Shown: positions 33,837 through 45,945 of the stretch, one piece after another
Layout: the number at the start of each line of letters is the position of its first letter
How positions within the stretch are numbered: the stretch's first letter is position 1
DNA from: Choristoneura fumiferana
Lineage: Eukaryota; Arthropoda; Insecta; Lepidoptera; Tortricidae
Reading direction: 5' to 3'
NCBI RefSeq assembly: GCF_025370935.1
Contig: NC_133474.1
Coordinates: 13,265,795 to 13,329,794, forward strand
Length of the DNA: 64,000 nucleotides
Notes under the pieces: model-generated
The model's input: the letters and a program-made list of their open reading frames with translations, nothing else
What the model was told of the DNA's origin: nothing
Database searches by the model: none
Translations under genes and position numbers: made by a program

Positions 33837-33925
33837 TAGGGCATTCAAAACCGGTTTTTGATGTATGGAGAAAAACCGAAAACCGGGTTTTCTCCATCCA
33901 ATAAAAACCGGTTTTGAATGCCCTA
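33837..33925. mobile_element. 89-bp fold-back MITE with TA ends
   Basis: TAGGGCATTCAAAACCGG and TTTTT at the left are mirrored by AAAAACCGGTTTTGAATG and CCCTA at the right (23-bp perfect arms). An inner dyad is GGAGAAAAACCG / CGGGTTTTCTCC. Terminal TA suggests a Tc1/mariner-type target. Confidence 0.85.
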
Positions 33926-36076
33926 ATTATTTTGTAGAAATTGGTTTAAAAACGATGATAAACTGGCCTTAGTTTTATCATGGAAGGAAAGGTGTACTTA
34001 CTTGTATATATGGGTGTATTTTTGTAACAATTCATTGTCCGACCTATACTGTCGGGCTCTGGCAGCATACTTACGACCTTTTCAGTTCACCTGTGACATA
34101 TGAAAACCGCTACGGAACAAGCATTGTTTTAGCTCCGGATACTGCAGCAGAACGCGGAAAATAGAAAAACAGATGATAACAAAATAAAAGTACTATCTAT
34201 GCCGTTTCAAACTGTTGGTTCAAACTCCAACATCAGGATTTAAGATCCCTTGAGTTTACGTGCCATATTACGCACCGCTTTTTTTACAGTGGGTTTTATA
34301 TGGCACATATTTTTGGTCACTATTTACGTGTAAGAAAGGTACAGAGACTTAACCCTAATCTAATTATGAAACAAAATCATTATGTTGTCAAAATTATGTT
34401 TTAGTACTGCTCTACAAATAGAGCAAATAAATTTTGTTTCTTGTTGTAGGATACGTGTGTAGTTTGAAATCTTCTCTCGAAACACAATTATGTAGGTGAT
34501 TCTAGCGGCCTCACCAGCGCAAGATGATAAATTGGGCTTATCAAATGTTTTCAGTCACAACAATTATTTAAAACATTGAGAGAAACCCTGAAAACTAGGT
34601 CATTTCTTGCGCTCCAGTCGTTTGGGGGTAGAACGCAACGCGGTAACTCCCTGGGCTGTAATTAATCTGGTTCCTCGTAGTCGAGGTTTTCTGAGGCTTT
34701 AGCATTTACCAGCTCAAGTAATGAGTACTGGAGACCCCGCGCGTTGATTGGTGTCTTTAATATGCATGGGACCGAGATAGCGGTCGTGGAGCAATATCCC
34801 GAGCACTGCCGGAGCCCTCACACCTCGCGACCCTCGAACTTGTTCGGCTTTGGCATTACAAGTACAAGTTTGCTCCAACTTCATGTCTAATAGTTTAATA
34901 ATCAAAGACATCGTTAGTTTCGTGTTTCACGTAATTAGTGTTTAAGGTATGTATGGTGATTGGAAACTCGGTGTACGTACATAATTCTTGTTAAATATAC
35001 ATTATATTGGCGCTTCGGAAGTAGGTATTAATTTTATTTGTAAACCCAAGCAGGTGAAATGTTTCCGTCTTTGATATAGAAAAATACTGCAGTGTTTTAC
35101 GTATAAAAGGGATTCTATTGAACCATACATATAGTATCTGTAATAAGTAAATAAAACGAAAACGTTCCACTTATTAAATTGATTTTATAGCACTTCTCCA
35201 CGTAAGTAAAACATATTAAATTTAAACTACCATAAAGTATCAATTAATTCTAGCAATAATGTATTTCAACCGTGCCCAAAAGGAATTTTATTAAAACGAA
35301 ACAAAAATAATACAGCATACACCTTACCTCCACTTATCATTTGCGTTGGCTGTTTGAAAAGAGAACAGGTACGGCATTGTTATTTTTATAAATAAAGGAA
35401 AACGCTCCTAAATGTCGACGTGGGACATTACTATAGCTCCCATTTTGTGCCCTGAAAAAACAAATTGTTATTACAGGAGACGTGATAAATATGTGGTTGG
35501 ACCTACTGCCTAGTTGGTATTTACATAAATATCTCTGGCAACCTTTTCTCAGGCGGAATCTATTCTATTTTGCGTTTGTTCTCCCTTAAACTTTTAAAGG
35601 ATCCACTTATCTATCGCGATATTAGAATTCACGCCATGTCTATTGTTTTGGATAACTATCCTTGTATTCTCCACCATATTTTCATAAGTTTTTGTGTGAA
35701 AAAATTCGCTTCATATCTATCATCACGTAGTCGGTAGGCGGGTGTTCGCGGTCTCAGCTCAATACGGGAAGCGTATTTGTCAGTGGTTCGACAGATTCAT
35801 CCCGCCCACCGCGATGTTTTATTCCGACAAGTGATTTATTATAACGTTAAGTACGCAAAACCCAGTGCGGTATGAAGTTCGGTCAATCGTTTCATTGTTG
35901 TGCATGTTTGATATTTTATTCGGAATGAAATTCTGCCTATTGTGTCCGGTTTTTACTCATTATTGAATCCCAGGAATGGATTTAGAAATGTACTTGTGCG
36001 CATTGTATTCGTTACATTAATCTTCTATGGATAAAACCATATTTAGGGACAGTATCTTTGATAGTTTATACGTCAA
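33926..36076. other. Non-coding with GC-richer patch at 34590-34880
   Basis: No gene or repeat recognised in about 2.1 kb. The 65-codon minus-strand frame in the patch shows no known motif. Confidence 0.4.
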
Positions 36077-36302
36077 CTAGCCGTTACCCGCGACTCCGTC
36101 CACATAGAATTCGTTTTCCATTTATTCTGCGGGAACTATGCAATTTTACGGGATAAAAGCTATCCAATGTCCTTCTCCGGAACTCAAACTATCTGTATAC
36201 CGAATTTCATCTAAATCAGTTCAATGATTTAGACGTGATTAAGTAACAAACAATCTAACAAACAGACTTACAAACTTTCACATTTGTAATATTATAGTGG
36301 GA
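36077..36302 (+). repeat. ACTAGC-family repeat, near-complete copy
   Basis: Starts ACTAGCCGTTACCCGCGACT, then TGCGGGAACTATGCAATTTT, CGGGATAAAAGCTATCCAAT, CTTCTCCGGAACTC, CATCTAAATCAGTTC, GTAACAAACAATCTAACAAA and TTTGTAATATTATAGTGGGA. It parallels 47637-47872 over its whole length. No ORF. Class unknown to me: either the 3' part of a LINE or a non-autonomous element. Confidence 0.7.
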
Positions 36303-36349
36303 TTTATTTACAGTTTTTGTCGACGACTTGTAATGTTTTTCATTTGATG

Positions 36350-37110
36350 TTTTTTTTTTATGTAGCCTGTAATATGTCCCACTGCTGGGCAAAGGCCTCC
36401 CCTTTCTTTCATCACTCTTCCCTATCATGAGCATGCACCTGCCAATCCAGCTAAAAAGCGCTCAGGTCGTCCCGCCATCTCCTCTTGGGTCTGCCTCTGC
36501 TCCTTTGACCATCCTTCGGAACCCATTCGGTAACGATTCGTGACCATCGGTCTGGATGCATGCGGCAGACATGTCCAGCCCAGTCCCACTTCAGCTTAGC
36601 GGTCTTGACACCCACATCGGTTATACGGGTTTGCTCGTTGGCAAACCTTGAGCTTAGACTTTTGAGCTTCAGTTAATGACCAAGTCTGGGCGCCGTAGGT
36701 TAAGATGGGAAGAATGCACATGTCGACGAGTTTGCGCTTAAGTGACAGAGGAAGGTTGCCTTTCATTAGCGTCTTCATGGACCAGAAGCTCTTCTAGGCA
36801 TTATCGATACGCCTATCGATTTCTCTCGACTGCCTGTTTTCGAAGGATGCTACATGGCCCAAGTAGATATACTCGTCGACGTACTGTATATCTTGCCCAT
36901 TTACTGTAACTCTACTTTTCACGCTATTGGTCATTACCTGTGTCTTTGCTCTGTTCATTGTGAGTCCAACCTTAAAGCTCGCCGTGCTCAGATCTTGGAG
37001 CATTTGCTGAAGTTGTTGTGGTGTTTCGGAAAATAAAACGATGTCGTCAGCGAAGCGCAGATTTGATAATTTTTTACCACCGACATCGTTCATCGACACC
37101 GACAACATTC
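36350..37110 (-). pseudogene. RTE-clade reverse transcriptase C-terminal remnant
   Basis: On the minus strand from 37108: MLSVSMNDVGGKKLSNLRFA then DDIVLFSETPQQLQQ gives the FADD catalytic motif of reverse transcriptase. It continues VGLTMNRAKTQVMTN and YIYLGHVASFENRQSREIDR. A TAG near 36792 replaces an expected codon before KSFWSMKTLMKG in the same frame. Then LPILTYGAQTWSLTEAQK and KLKVCQRA follow. An internal deletion and frame change removes the MERSILG-like segment. Another frame continues VGVKTAKLKWDWAGHVCRMH, GRPKRRWRDDLSAF, a stop, and GEAFAQQW. The 3' end is a short A run (minus strand). The copy is 5'-truncated at about 37110 and is dead. Confidence 0.9.
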
Positions 37111-38165
37111 ATATGATGTAGAATCGTTAAAAGGTTAAAATATATTAAGGTACTTATCTGACTATTCACAGGACATTTCGTACGTAGGTCCAGTACTAGT
37201 AGGTACTTAGACAAACCGACATAGTGGCTTTTTTGTCCAAACATTTTAAAACTTTAATGTACCTACCTGTGTCAATTCGGCACCGCTGGAGAGACTAGCG
37301 CGGTTCATATCTTTAACGAATCGAAAGATTTTTTCTTACTAACGCTAACAACTATGTGCAAGTATAATAGACGGTTATACTAATCATTCTTCGGACGTAT
37401 AACGCGTATCACAGCGTGTGTAACTGTTCTTACGACCATAACTTCGAAGTAAATAAAACTTCCATTTATGCGATTATGTCTACCTATATGTATTAACTAC
37501 TGCAAATGTCAATATCATGCGTAGGTACGCTAACGTCGTTTTTTTTGAACTTGACCGTTTTCGCGGTCAATAACATAACAAATGACGTATCCTTTCATTT
37601 CTTCCTGTTCGTTTAGCAGTGTCTATGCAACCGGGTCGCGGCCTGGAACCTTGATGGGGTTATTAAATGCGGCCACCGTGGCTGGTTTTTATCTCCGCTG
37701 TCCAGGCGCGCAGGACCATTTCGCGACCGCGTCGCTGTCAACAGTAGGTACCGACAATATCAACCTATCTACCAACCTATAGCAAACAGCTACAGTTTTG
37801 CGACTAAAGTTTCGAAGTTCAATTGTACTGGATTGGCCCAATGTTAAGTTATTTTTCTTTTAATTTAAATTTGAGGCAGGAGAAACATCCAACAGTTCCG
37901 CGCTGCCAGTCACGACACAAATCACAGAGACGAGACGCACCCCTTTTTTAAAAACACTTTTAAGACGTGATTTATTTTATCTCGTAAAGCGATGGTATTA
38001 TCCACACTTACTTCTAATCCGGCTGTGAATTATTCTTAAAGTTTGTTGTAGCCGCGGCCACAGTAAGCCCTTAAGACTTTTGAGATGTCCCGCTGTGTAA
38101 AGCCGCTGGATTAAACTTCATCGATCTTATTGCCGTTTGTGCATATTTAGGTAAAGAAATTAAAC
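37111..38165. other. Non-coding, nothing recognised
   Basis: A GC-richer patch lies at 37610-37740 (66-codon plus frame, no motif). Otherwise AT-rich. Confidence 0.45.
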
Positions 38166-38312
38166 TAAGGGGCTGTTTCACCATCCATTGATTAGTGTTA
38201 ACTGGCGGTTAGGTGTGATGCCGTCTCTATTTGTTTTGTTCGAATAGACGGAGACGGCATCACATTTAACCGTCGGTTAACGCTAATCAATGGATGGTGA
38301 AACAGCCCCTAA
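38166..38312. mobile_element. PIF/Harbinger-type MITE with TAA duplication
   Basis: A 141-bp element (38169-38309) lies between TAA at 38166-38168 and 38310-38312. Arms of about 60 bp start GGGGCTGTTTCACCATCCAT and are mirrored by ATGGATGGTGAAACAGCCCC. The inner part (GATGCCGTCTC / GAGACGGCATC) also pairs. A 3-bp TWA duplication and G-rich ends are typical of PIF/Harbinger. Confidence 0.85.
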
Positions 38313-41300
38313 GTCAAGTGTTTTGACGAAGTTTTATAAAAAATTGTAATATGTACTTACTACTTTTGCTGAAATATATTTTAGTATAATAATTTAGTAT
38401 TACATGGCTCGCAAAACTCACAATCATTGACTTCCAATTATGTACGCGGCCGTGAATTTTATAAAATTCATTCCACTGATTTTTTATATAATTACGTAAT
38501 ACCAGTCGAAAAACTTTCCTTAAATCTGTGGCGAGTAAAATAAACAAATTGTAAGCCTACGTACACACTTACTTAGTGTTTTAAATAAATGTTTTGTTTT
38601 GACCAAATGTTTGCTGTTTCGCCAATGTTCGCTCAAAATAGGAAACATTTTGTTTTCATTCAATGAGGAAACGTGTTCGTTTCTTTATCCAACTTTTGTT
38701 TTTAAGGACAAAAAAAATAGTATCGAACAGTTTGCTACTTACCTGAGTTGCATTTTCACCATCGCTTTGAACAGAGCTCATTTACGACCCAGGACACCAT
38801 CGAAGAAGATTCAAACAAAAGGCATCAAACAACAGCATTTGTAAAGAAAGGTATTTTACTGAATAATCGGAAACGACGCGGGTTTTTTTTTTCTTTTTGT
38901 AAATTCTGATCGAAGACGGAGGTTTAGAATAACATTTTGATCTCATTCCCATGTCATCACACAGAACGTATGTACATAGAAAAAATCGAACCACGTGCAA
39001 CAATGACCGAATGCACGAAGCAAAAGCAACTGCTCGCCCTGTTTTTTTTTTTTTTTCGTTTAAGAATGAGCGAACGAGCCAAAATGTTTGCTCGCTCAAG
39101 TGCTTTAATTTAGCATATTTACGAAAGAACAATAAAATTGGTTGTTTGGAACTGTTAGGAACACTTATGGCAACGCAGATTAATGATTTTTAGTTTTATT
39201 GTCAGCTTTCAAAACTTTTTTTCTATTATTCGGCTAACAATGGCCTTGACAATAAGTTTTGAATGAAAGGTCAGTTTTAATAATTATCCAGTAGAAAAAA
39301 ATATTGTTACCTTTAAAACGTCTAATTACGGCAATTGTCGGAATTCAGCGAAATTTAAATGAGGAAAAAAACGAAATAGCAATCACAATATATATAAAAA
39401 AAAAAACATAAAATGTGGTTGGTATCTTTATCATTGAAGAATTGTCTCTTATTGTGGTTCTAACAAACGGTGTATCTATCGTGTTTTCATCTATTTAAAA
39501 CAACTTTAGATCTTGTTTTTGCTTAGCCCTCGCTCGACTTTTTGCCAGCCGCGAATTCCAATTAAGAGTTGTCGGGTTCATTATCAGATACGAAATATAA
39601 ACTAAATGAGTTAACGATTTAGGAACAATAGTGATGGGACCCGTTAGTTGTTTTGCGGGGAAACGAAATGGTAAGTAGGTAGTTGTAGGTCGGCAATCGG
39701 CATCAAGTGACCGCGCTCGCTTTGTTCGAGGGTCTCATACTGCGCCACTCCGCACCCGGCCCTGTTTGTATTTTGTTCACGAACTTTCCGAATATATTAT
39801 TTTGTAGTGGTGCCTACATACAGATGTGGAAGAAACTGATTTAAGAGTTCCCATTCAATGGAGCTTTAGAGGCTCGTGCGGGTGAAATTTTCCAACGTTT
39901 TCCCTCATGCGTAGAGCTCTAAAGCCTTGCTTACTTTTCTAGATGTTGCCTTCGATATGTTACCTAAACGCACTGCGCTGCGCTGTTCACAACGGGAAGC
40001 AGTATTTGTGAACTGATTTTACTTCCCTTTTTTACATAAGAAAGTATATTAAGCCGCGTGCATTGTACAAAACACCTCATTTCTTGTTAAGCGGCCTTTA
40101 TGTGAAATAGAGCAGTAGAAGTTTTTCATCTACAGGTAATACTATGTTATCAATAGCTTATTGAGTCAAATAACGTGTAAGCTCATAGAAAACAAAGGTT
40201 TATTGTGGAATAATACTCAAGTTTTCACACGGTTAAGCTGTGATTAACAAAAGCTAGGAAAGTAGACTGTACGAGTACGTTCAACATTTTGTTCCTGTAT
40301 ACTTTACTTTTATTGGCAATCTAAGCTTGAGACTTTGAATATCTATCATTATTTTGTACTTATATTTCGATAGCACCAATATTTGTGTTTCTTAAATGCT
40401 TCTTTGTCGTTGACGAGGGTAATAATTTTTTGTGGTTGAAGTTTAAAAAAAAAATTTTGACCTAAATTAAAACTGCACTGTTGTATATTAGATTCAAGTT
40501 ATTTATCTATGTACACAATCGAGCTTCCCAAAGTAGTTGAGAAATTCTTTTACGACACTGAGATACCCCTCTTACATCTATGAATGTGGACGATAACGAG
40601 GTTGTTCAATATAGTAAATGACATCACTTCAAGAATATACCAATTCAGCAATTCAAACAGTCCTCCATTTGGCAAATACGTTTCCTTTATCCATTTTTTA
40701 CAGTTGTTTAGAATAATCACTTCTTGCACTACTATATTTTTTATGCCATTATTATATATGCTATATAAGAGTACTTTTTTATTGAATACGAGTATAATAT
40801 TATGAACTCTTTACATAAATCCTGCTAAGCAACAGGTCTTAATAATAAGCATAATGTGACACTGCATCACATTTTATCCGTAAAAATTATAACCCTTTAA
40901 TAAGAAAAAATATGTTTTGTCTATGTCTGGCAAAGACAAATATCAGAGTGACAGATGAAAGCCTCCTATAAATGTTACGTTAGCAGACATTTAGCACAAG
41001 TGTTTATAAATAAATAAGGATGTAAGGTTGTATGTTGTAGTGTAGTAGATACCTTAAGCTACCGTTAACTTAATTGAAAACAAAAGCATTTTGAAAACAA
41101 AAACTAACGCAAATCGATATTAAAAAGTTATCTGAATGTCTTTGCTCCGTTCAATATCATCGGCATCAATTTAACTAGAACTCCAAAGCATTTGCCTATT
41201 CAAAAATTTCAAAACGCGGACTCCGTCGCTGCCTCATTAACGCAAAATTGACGATAAACTTGTAGATTGTCGCCGCAATATGTCGTTACTGGGACGTGGG

Positions 41301-42772
41301 TTTAAACTACGTTTAAACTACCACTTTTAGTTCATAATTATGTATAAAATATATTTTGTCTTTTTGGTAGTTGCAATCAGTTAAAAATTAAACGAATCAA
41401 ATCAAAATTTTAAGTCGAAAACAAATGGACAGTTTGCAAGACCATGTTTGATAATCGTTACTCTGTTTTATTATAATCGTATATCTTAATCTCAAATTCA
41501 ATATTGTTACAACCTTGGCATAGTTTGAAATAATGAAATAATAGTAAAACCAGTAAAATATGGTGTTAGATTGTAGGAAATCACTAAAAGCTAAGTTAAT
41601 ATTACTAACTGCAGAATATTTGGCATATTATGCTGTATTACGCCGATACACCCTCGAATAATAACATAAAATAAACTGCTGCCCCGGGCGAATATGAAAG
41701 GGATATACCCGCGTTGCCTATAAATGAATATTTAGCATTTTTGCTGCGCGGCGACGAATAGCGCGCTGTCGATCGACGAGTGCAAACAAAGACAACAATT
41801 TGCATTTTAACTAGCTGATAACTGGACCAGATCGACCGGCGCGCCCTTTTATTTCTTCTGGACCCACCGGAGACAGTATAATTTTCTTTCTTAGTTTGGC
41901 CACCAGATAAAGAACGGCAATCTCCTAACGAAACTTCGAGGTAAAACTTTTTCTTTTCGCAACCTAATTTCGAATGATTTTCTTTTACTAAGTCAGTAAA
42001 TAGTTATAATGATCCCCGTCACCGTATGGGTTAAGTAGGTATATACATAATGCGTACACAGGTACCTACGTAAATTGTTAGGAGCTTAAAGTAAGCCGTA
42101 TTGCTAAGACGGTGCGCGCCTACACAGCTACGCATATAATACGAATAATATTAAATGGAGACGTTAAATAAAAACAATTGTTATGCCAGTGAAATGTAAA
42201 TGTACATATTTAATGCCTCTACTAATAAATTAAGGACTTTCTTGTATTATTAAAGTGCTTGCTACGCAGAAAGCGCAGGCTAACTGTTACGAATACGTGT
42301 TTTCTGCGGTCGTTTCCCTGTAATTTCGTGGACATAAATAACGACGCAAAGCCAACGGCATTGTTATATAAATAAACAAAACTGAAGTAATACAATTATT
42401 ATATTAATGAGCTAGTTACTTTAATCAGGTAGGTAATAATGTTACATTCAACATTGTCGGGAATAAATCAACGAAAAAGCTTGCATTTATTCTGAGGCGT
42501 GAATTAAAAAAGTTATACGGATTTTGAGTGAGTTATTGTGCAATGTTCAGAGGCGGCTCCAAGGGAATTCCGAACACTGACGTAGCACTCCCGTATTTTT
42601 ATTGTTTTAATGAAACCCGGTAAGTTGTGTCGAATCAAATAATAATGAATAAAACAATTTCAGAAAAGTTTAATTTTTAAAGTGTGACTGTTTTGTGCAA
42701 CTTTATAATGTAAACTTTGTGTGGACTGTTGAAATTCGTGGAAAGAAACTGTACTTTCTCGAGTTGTTCTCC
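38313..42772. other. Long non-coding stretch, CpG-richer near its right end
   Basis: About 4.4 kb with no gene, transposon or hairpin I can name. The minus and plus frames near 38800-39190 contain homopolymer T/A artefacts. The patch at 41660-41900 is listed separately. Confidence 0.45.
41660..41900. promoter_or_regulatory. CpG-richer patch 1 kb upstream of candidate exon B
   Basis: CCCCGGGCGAATATG, GCTGCGCGGCGACGAATAGC, GCGCTGTCGATCGACG, ATTTGCAT and CCGGCGCGCCC stand out in AT-rich DNA. It could be a promoter-proximal or enhancer region for the exon at 42869, but position and base composition are the only evidence. Confidence 0.25.
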
Positions 42773-42868
42773 ATGAACGGTGGAAGTCAGGCAATCGTTG
42801 CAGTGCAGTTTGTTGGTGGAGTGTGATGGATCGTGATCGTTGTGACAATGTTTGCGAGCGTGTGACCC
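42773..42868 (+). promoter_or_regulatory. Chain of three upstream ORFs before exon B
   Basis: uORF 1 is 42773-42826 (17 residues). Its TGA overlaps the ATG of uORF 2 as TGATG. uORF 2 is 42826-42876 (16 residues) and runs past the main ATG at 42869 in another frame. uORF 3 (42848-42865, MFASV) is in the main frame and stops three bases before the main ATG. If exon B is real, these would lower initiation at the main start or make it depend on reinitiation and leaky scanning. Confidence 0.35.
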
Positions 42869-42926
42869 ATGGCTAATTCTCCCGACTTGGGTCTGCTCGC
42901 CGCCAGCCTGCTCCGGCTTATTATAG
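42869..42926 (+). CDS. Candidate first coding exon B, signal-peptide-like
   Basis: An ATG in strong context (ACCCATGG) opens MANSPDLGLLAASLLRLII, then one base and a consensus donor GTAAGT (42927-42932), so phase 1. The core LGLLAASLLRLII is hydrophobic, like a secretory signal or membrane anchor. Codons are GC-ending (GCC GCC AGC CTG CTC CGG), unlike the AT-rich flanks. Hydrophobic start, strong context and perfect donor together make this the best host exon candidate in the window. The downstream exon is not identified; an acceptor at 60558 has a good pyrimidine tract and keeps frame but is uncertain. No gene family can be named from 19 residues. Confidence 0.4.
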
Positions 42927-43204
42927 GTAAGTTTTATACTTACTGTAACCAGAACACTTAAAATACTTCTTTATTCTACCAATTTTTTATTTTATTTCAA
43001 AACTTTCAGCAATGTATCTTAGAAATAGCAATGTACGAGTATCATCAAAAATGCAAAAATGATTCAGCAATGTTCAATGTTCTTAGTCTGAAAGAATGCA
43101 CCAACAATGACGATGTTTGTCTTTAAATAACGACTATCAATATAGGCTAAAATATTTTCATTCACTATAACTCAACATAGACTAATGAATAATAATAATA
43201 ATAA

Positions 43205-43701
43205 GACATACTTTAACATAGGGAAGCTTAAAGTTCCATTTTACAGACTGGTTAAAACCAAAAAGTCGTTTCTGAGAAATTGCATACGTTTTATAATAAA
43301 ATTCCAAAAAATATTATAAATGAAACAGATACAAAATTCAGATCTATTGTCAAGAAGACATTAATACGAGTATCTAAGGCGTATTATAAAGTTAATGATT
43401 GTATCATGGACAGGGATATTTGGAAATAATTCCGATCCGCATTAGATCCCTTCAAAAAGCGAACCTAGTGAGTTAAAAATAAAGTTGTGCTAAATACTCG
43501 TGATGTATGTATACATATCATTTAATAATATGTAAATCTGTTCAAAAAAATATACCTCGTTGAGTTTCTTGCCGGATTCTTTTCAACAGAGGTTTTTCCG
43601 AACCGGTGGTAGTTTTTTTTTTGACATTCATAAGTGCTTGTTATAGCCTAAATTGAATACTTAAAGATATTTTGACTTTGACTTTGACTTTGACATACTT
43701 T
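43205..43701 (+). pseudogene. 5'-truncated LINE with (TTTGAC)n tail and target duplication
   Basis: GACATACTTT occurs at 43205-43214 and 43692-43701, flanking the element as a 10-bp target duplication. The start is coding debris: NIGKLKVPFYRLVKTKKSFL then, after a one-base frameshift near 43289, FYNKIPKNIINETDTKFRSI, KKTLIRVSKAYYKVND and DRDIWK, stop TAA at 43427-43429. This is the C-terminus of a LINE reverse-transcriptase ORF. The 3' UTR has TTGAGTTTCTTGCCGG, TTTTTCCGAACCGGTGGTAG and CATAAGTGCTTG and ends in TTTGAC units (43671-43693). All are typical of a common lepidopteran LINE. Confidence 0.85.
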
Positions 43702-45945
43702 TACTTATAGGTAAAGCCGTGAATAGGATTGGCGCATGCAGTGAATTGCATAGTGTGGTACAAACATGAAAGCTTATTCGCAGTACAAAATATAACTAAG
43801 TTTAAATGACCCACCGCTTTTCCTTAATAACTACAGCCGGAATAAACTCCAGTGTTGTAATGTTAAAAATTGAAACTAAATATCGAGTGAAAAACAACAA
43901 AGGCAACTTGCTATTATTTTTAATCTTCTACGTGCTTCAAATTCTTGTGTATCTAAATCTTGCGGAGGGAGCGTGTGCCGCACTTGTTTATGCACGCATA
44001 GGTACATATGTAGTGACGCTGCAGAGGCACTTGGTTCGCTTCTTTGCTTTTACAAGTTTTAATCTTCCTAATGCGTCGCCTTGCTCGAATTCTTTATGAA
44101 TGGTCGTGAGAGGCAGCCTCATAGCTAACGGGTGCCGGTGTTTTGTTTAATTTGTCACTTAAACCGTTTCACTCCTCACCAGTCTGGGCTATTATTACAA
44201 TCTGTGCGCACGGTTAGTTTTATAGGATAACTGTTATTACAGTAGCTAGTTTACCTAAACTACACTAATGTTTCGTTTATTACTCAGTGTGCTGTTGGTT
44301 AATATAAGTATATTGTATATTTGTACGCTGGTTGGAATTTTGGTTGGTATTTTTAGAATTAATTTATTGTCGGCTCATTTATTAATGCCAAGTTGCAACT
44401 CATAAAATTGAAATAAATATTTATACCTCTCTTTTGACTACGTGTCAGATACATATATAATTTTATGCTCTGTTTTATCTTTTTATTATGATTGCATAAC
44501 TTGCTTTTGCTAAAAAACTATGTTAAAATTGTAAAAACCCACTGTTCCGGTTTTGCAACGTTTTTCTTCGTTGTTGCCAAATTTCGTTCGTGTCACTTTT
44601 TGCGTAGATATCCAAAAAATATAAATAGGCGATACAGGTAAAAAGCAAGAACGTGTTTATAAGGAAATCTTTATCCTCAAGTAAAGCACTCACATTTTTT
44701 TGCTGACACAAATCTGACTCTGCTCGATCATCGATCTGAAATCAAGACATATGAATGGCAAGTAACTTAGTTGTATAATTAAGTCAGCTAGTGTGCCAGC
44801 GTTCTAGACAATTTCTAGCGAAAATTCACTTCTCAGCTTCCGATGAAGTGTCAAACTCAGCACACGGGAAATTTTAAAGTTAATTAGTAACTTCAGTAGC
44901 GACACATTTATTATCTGCGTAGTAGATATCGGATAACAAAAGTTGGCCCGACTTTTGAATCTTACTCGTAGCTAATGAAGTTTTAAAATGTTGTTTAGTA
45001 GTAGTTAAAAGTAATTAGTAAAACTTAGTTGGATGATGGAAATAGGGTGGCGTGGAGTCGTGTGGCTCGGCGTGGTAGCGCCGTGTCAAGAGGGCTATGA
45101 CGCGTCCTCGACCTGCGCCACCTCAGCCTGGCTTTTAAAACTTTTTCGAGACCCTACAGAGGCTTTCATTAAGCCTCATGCTGGCATAAGTCATAAGTCG
45201 TTTTCTTACAGTCATGAATGTATATAGTTCAACGTTTTATTTTCAACTCTATGAGTAAGTGGGTACTAATGTGCCTATTTCGCGCCCGAATACTTAAACA
45301 TGTTAAATTTGCTACTTTTATCTAATTTCCATTCCGAATGGGCGCTTGCCTATTTAAACACTATTACGGCACAAACACGGACTGAATCAACAGAACTGGC
45401 TCAGCACAATTCTAGAGCATACAAAGCGGACGAAGCCTTACGAAGTGGGTGTAATTTGGGCCCTTTGTGCGAGATCTGGCGTGTGTGGGGCAATCGTCAC
45501 CTAGCCGCGCTGAGAGATATGGCCGCTTGCCTACGTGGGGTTTAATAAGCGGCCGGCGCCCGACCGCGTCTCGTCGCTGTCCGCTCGCATACGGAATCTT
45601 GATGCGCTCTTTTGTATTACCCTCTCAAACTTCATGCCGAGAGATGACTCTCCCATAAAATCGTCCGCATAACTTATCCCTCCTCACAGATTTATAATAT
45701 TGCTCAGGAGAAGATATAAGTCTCCGTTTATACAATTTGAAATATTTTATGCTTTTGGAATTGTTCGGTGTGGTTTATTTTATGTCCTTTTGTTATTCCA
45801 TTTTTTCTTCACAGTAATACGATTCTTATGGTAAATAAGAGTTTTTGATTGCTACTTTCTTATAGTAACGCTATACATTTTGTAGTCGTGATGTGTACTC
45901 ATAGTAGTGTATAATCTTGGTGAGTGCGCAATCTGCATATTATAT
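43702..45945. other. Non-coding with GC-richer patches
   Basis: Patches at 45030-45180 and 45430-45660 (GCGGCCGGCGCCCGACCGCG) have plus-strand frames of 63-81 codons without known motifs. The 97-codon frame at 43806 is not recognised. No repeat copy seen. Confidence 0.4.

Noticed and set aside
38782..39193. Overlapping frames of 80 and 116 codons on opposite strands
   Set aside because: Built around T and A runs (KKKKK/FFFFF); no coding signal.
42610..42663. ATGAAACCCG then GTAAGT, with an acceptor TTTCAG at 42663, as an additional exon and intron
   Set aside because: The intron would be only 44 bases, shorter than usual insect introns, and the exon would encode three residues.
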